This document shows, in pieces, positions 22,762-25,000 of a DNA stretch of 25,000 nucleotides; the first letter of the stretch is position 1; each line of letters opens with the position of its first letter. The DNA comes from Balamuthia mandrillaris (Eukaryota > Discosea > Longamoebia > Balamuthiidae). Position numbers and translations under genes: made by a program. A model generated the notes under the pieces. It was not told where the DNA came from. It did no database searches and worked only from the letters and a program-made list of their open reading frames with translations. The stretch is taken from positions 1-25,000 of the forward strand of contig JAVKOQ010000434.1 of assembly GCA_031835245.1 (NCBI GenBank). The letters run 5' to 3'.

Positions 22762-22906
22762 GCCAATAAAAAGGAGGAGATAAGCAAAACAAAAAAAGGA
22801 GGATACTTCGCTGATCGGACGGGGAGCGTGCTTTCTCCGCTGTATGGCCGTATCCGACATCTTCCTTCCTTTCTTGCAGGATGCCCCTATCCCACTTCTC
22901 ATTCAC
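22762..22906 (-). repeat. Second, inverted copy of the 5S rRNA locus
   Basis: On the minus strand this stretch matches 19857-20093 on the plus strand. The 51-base 5' flank, about 52 bases of the 5S 5' half, the last few bases of the 5S 3' end, CTCCTTT, the T-run and TTGCTTATCTCCTC all recur, and a final TTTATTGGC block recurs after a gap of about 25 bases. The two copies form an imperfect inverted repeat about 2.7 kb apart around the nucleotidyltransferase gene. Confidence 0.88.
22801..22855 (-). pseudogene. Internally deleted 5S rRNA pseudogene
   Basis: 55 bases. The 5' part matches the first 52 bases of the intact 5S gene with a few changes (ATACAGCGG for ATACTGCGG, and CACGCTCCCC for CACCGCTTCCC). 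It then jumps from AGCGAAGT straight to ATCC of the 3' end, so about 63 bases carrying most of box A, the intermediate element and box C are missing. It cannot be a working 5S gene. The deletion ends share the two bases GT. Confidence 0.92.
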
Positions 22907-22913
22907 CGTAGAG

Positions 22914-23224
22914 CATGCCTGTCGATAGTGTTGCCATGTGACCTTCATGCAGCATCCGTTGAACTGTCCTTCTGTGGCCTATTCCACTGTTCGCTGATTT
23001 TCGAGCGGACGGACCCCTCTGCTCCCCAACAACTGTCTCTTATGATTAAACCTAATTTTCTCGTTCGGGGAAGGTGTGGGGTTCTTGTGGTCGCTGGCTT
23101 GTCGGCTGAACCGGCCTCACACCGCGGATCGGCTCTGCATAGCACTCCTGCAGAGTTTGTTGCAACGGTCCACCTCTTTACCATTCATTCCAACATCAAA
23201 GACAACTCTGATATTGAGAGGTAA
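22914..23224 (+). other. Unrecognised + strand reading frame, coding status uncertain
   Basis: A frame open from 22844 to the TAA at 23224. Its first part overlaps the inverted 5S copy and so is not conserved protein sequence. From about 22914 it reads, for example, LPCDLHAASVELSFCGLFH, LMIKPNFLVRGRCGVLVVAG and AEFVATVHLFTIHSN. Composition is ordinary rather than repetitive. There is a TTGCAG acceptor-like site at 22880. No family recognised and no clear upstream exon, so it could be one exon, a relic, or chance. Confidence 0.28.
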
Positions 23225-23261
23225 AGCAAGACGAGAGTGAGCAAGAGAGAATAGCACTAAA

Positions 23262-24462
23262 TCATTTCTTGTTATTCTTGTCAGTAGCTTGTTTTTCCTC
23301 TTCCTCGATGCGTTCCATTGCTTCTAACTGTTCTTGGTGGGCCAGCGCCTCGATGAACTCATCCAAGAGTTGACCTTCCATCATGCCGCCAATGTCGAAC
23401 AAACTCTTGTTGATACGATGATCAGTAATTCGGTCCTGTGGATAGTTGTAGGTGCGAATGCGTTCAGAGCGAGCGCCGCTTCCCATTTGGCTGCGTCGGT
23501 CCGCGCTGCGCTCCTGTTGGATCCGCTGGCGCTCTTGATCATAGAGTCGTGAGCGCAGAACCTTCAATGCTTTCTCTTTGTTCTATATACAATTGACACA
23601 TTAACGAAAAATGGAATAAATAAAAGAAAATAAGGGAGAAAAAAAACGACTGTACCTGATGTTGAGAACGTTCATCTTGCATGCAAACCACCAGGCCGGA
23701 AGGGATGTGGGTCACTCGTACAGCGCTGTCGGTGGTGTTGACGTGCTGCCCCCCGGCTCCCTTGGCCCTGTAGGTGTCTATCCGCAAATCTGAGTCCAGC
23801 AGCTTGACATCGGCCTCCTGGGCCTCTGGCAGGATGACCACCGTCATAGTGCTGGTGTGAATCCTTCCTTGAGTCTCTGTCTGTGGGACGCGTTGCACTC
23901 GGTGTACACCGCTCTCGTATTTCAGGCGACCGAAAGCTCCTGGTCCAGCAATAGCTGCACTTCCTTCCTTTTGCAATAATGAGCAGACGAAGCAAAGAAA
24001 AGATGAGAGAATAAGAAAGGAAGCTAGGTGAAGCGTCAGTGTTAACGAGAAACATACTCTGATGCCACCGCCATCGCTCACGCTGAGAGCAAGTTCCTCG
24101 AACTTCCACTGCTTAAGGCCGGCGTAGGCCTTGTACATGTTGAATATATCCAGGGCGAAGAGCTGAGCCTCCTCCCCACCGGTGCCTGCTCGCACTTCCA
24201 GTATGGCACTCTTGCTATCGGCTAAGTCTTTGGGCAGCAGCAGCTCCAACAGATCCTGCTCCAGTTCCTCCAACTCCGAGACACAGGCGGAGTGGTCCTC
24301 TTGTGCCATGGCCGCCAGGTCCTCGTCTTGTTGGAAGCTAGAATCGACGAATGCTGCTTCCAGCTCTCTCACTTCCTGTTTCACCGCACAACAAAAAGCA
24401 TAAGAACTTTAGACGGTGTTTCTGCTCATCATAAGAAGAAGAAGAAGAGAAGCCAGCAACCA

Positions 24463-24502
<40 letters not shown>

Positions 24503-25000
24503 ATGAGAGGGAGAAGGAGAAAGGAGAGAAGAATGATGAAAGCGAAGAGATGTGGACCTGTAGCTTTTGTACATAGCGTCCCCAAAGCTGCGCAACGGGA
24601 GCCAAACTATTCAGCTCTTTGCTGATGATGCCATACTTTTCAGGGTCGCTGGCCTGCTCTTCCAGTTGTTGCTCCAACTTCTCGTACTGGTCCTTTATCT
24701 TAGCTATCCGCAGACGAATTGTCTCCGTGAGCAGGGGAGCGAAGGTTGCGAGCTTGGTTGGCCGGCCTCCGCCCTTGGCCGTAGCTGTGGAGAACAATGA
24801 TTTTCTAACGAAGCGGCTGCTGCGTTCTTGGTGCGAGCTAAAAAGCGTGGCACTGCCTGGGGGAGAGGAAGAGCGTGGAACGAAAACGTTGCGAGTGGAA
24901 AAGGCTGAGGAGGATGCAACGCAGCGGAGAAGAGGTGGGATCGTGGGGGCGGCAGGCCGCCGCCGCAAGGAAAGAAGGGAAAGGTTCCTCAGTTGGTGCG
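23262..25000 (-). CDS. Peptide chain release factor 1, mitochondrial type (5' end beyond the window)
   Basis: Four exons: 25000-24558 (cut by the window edge), 24375-24058, 23967-23656 and 23582-23262; all three introns are phase 0. The factor reads UAA/UAG stop codons on the ribosome and hydrolyses peptidyl-tRNA. Landmarks: [35 protein letters not shown] (stop-codon PxT motif, here Pro-Gln-Thr), [11 protein letters not shown], the catalytic [44 protein letters not shown] and [17 protein letters not shown]. The first exon stays open to the edge without an ATG and is rich in Arg, Ser and Leu with few acids, like a mitochondrial transit peptide, so the start codon lies right of the window. The PxT and the helix region fit RF1/mtRF1a, not RF2 (SPF) and not the stop-blind ICT1 class. 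A (GA)n tract at 24466-24501 lies in intron 1. Confidence 0.95.
24466..24501. repeat. (GA)n microsatellite in release factor intron 1
   Basis: Eighteen or so GA units near the 5' half of the intron 24376-24557; CT on the coding strand. Confidence 0.95.

Noticed and set aside
22801-22855. 5S-derived SINE
   Set aside because: The copy keeps untranscribed 5' flank and 3' flank of the intact locus and has no A-rich or LINE-like tail, so DNA duplication fits better.

Overview
This is a stretch of nuclear DNA from a eukaryotic protist. Genes are split by many short GT-AG introns, all three stop codons TAA, TAG and TGA end good reading frames, and one complete 5S rRNA gene is present. From memory, the 5S sequence resembles those of amoebozoans (Acanthamoeba-like or myxomycete-like). 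The very pyrimidine-rich introns, full of CT and TTC microsatellites on the coding strand, would also suit such an amoeba. I infer an amoebozoan but cannot prove it from one window.

Layout, left to right: (1) the 3' end of a + strand gene with an OCRL/INPP5B-type RhoGAP-like domain; (2) a - strand ankyrin-repeat gene with about one repeat per exon; (3) a + strand HMG-CoA reductase whose predicted product has no membrane domain; (4) a - strand class I alpha-mannosidase (GH47) with a signal anchor and a microsatellite-encoded acidic stem; (5) a + strand plant-type nucleotide-rhamnose synthase/epimerase-reductase; (6) a - strand HMG-box protein; (7) a - strand CFP1/Spp1 (COMPASS subunit) gene lacking the CXXC domain; (8) a - strand LYR-motif protein; (9) a - strand geranylgeranyltransferase type I beta subunit; (10) a + strand 5S rRNA gene with a Pol III T-run terminator; (11) a + strand gene joining a minimal nucleotidyltransferase domain, a possible HEPN-like helical region, a coiled coil and a C-terminal membrane anchor; (12) an inverted, internally deleted copy of the 5S locus; (13) a - strand mitochondrial-type peptide chain release factor 1 that runs off the right edge. 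Exon boundaries below were joined by hand from reading frame, splice sites and family similarity; in each main model the phases agree.

The left half (1-13 kb) alternates strands gene by gene, with divergent promoters of about 0.5 kb and convergent ends as close as 72 bases. The right half holds four - strand genes in a row and then the 5S region. The genes do not form one pathway. Two touch isoprenoid use (HMG-CoA reductase makes mevalonate; geranylgeranyltransferase uses the downstream C20 lipid), two are chromatin proteins (HMG-box, CFP1), two are probably mitochondrial (LYR protein, release factor 1), and two make or trim sugars. No transposon, retroelement, tRNA gene or CRISPR array was recognised. 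The most unusual items are the nucleotidyltransferase / HEPN-like / tail-anchor gene, the inverted 5S copy that keeps its flanks, and the soluble-looking HMG-CoA reductase.
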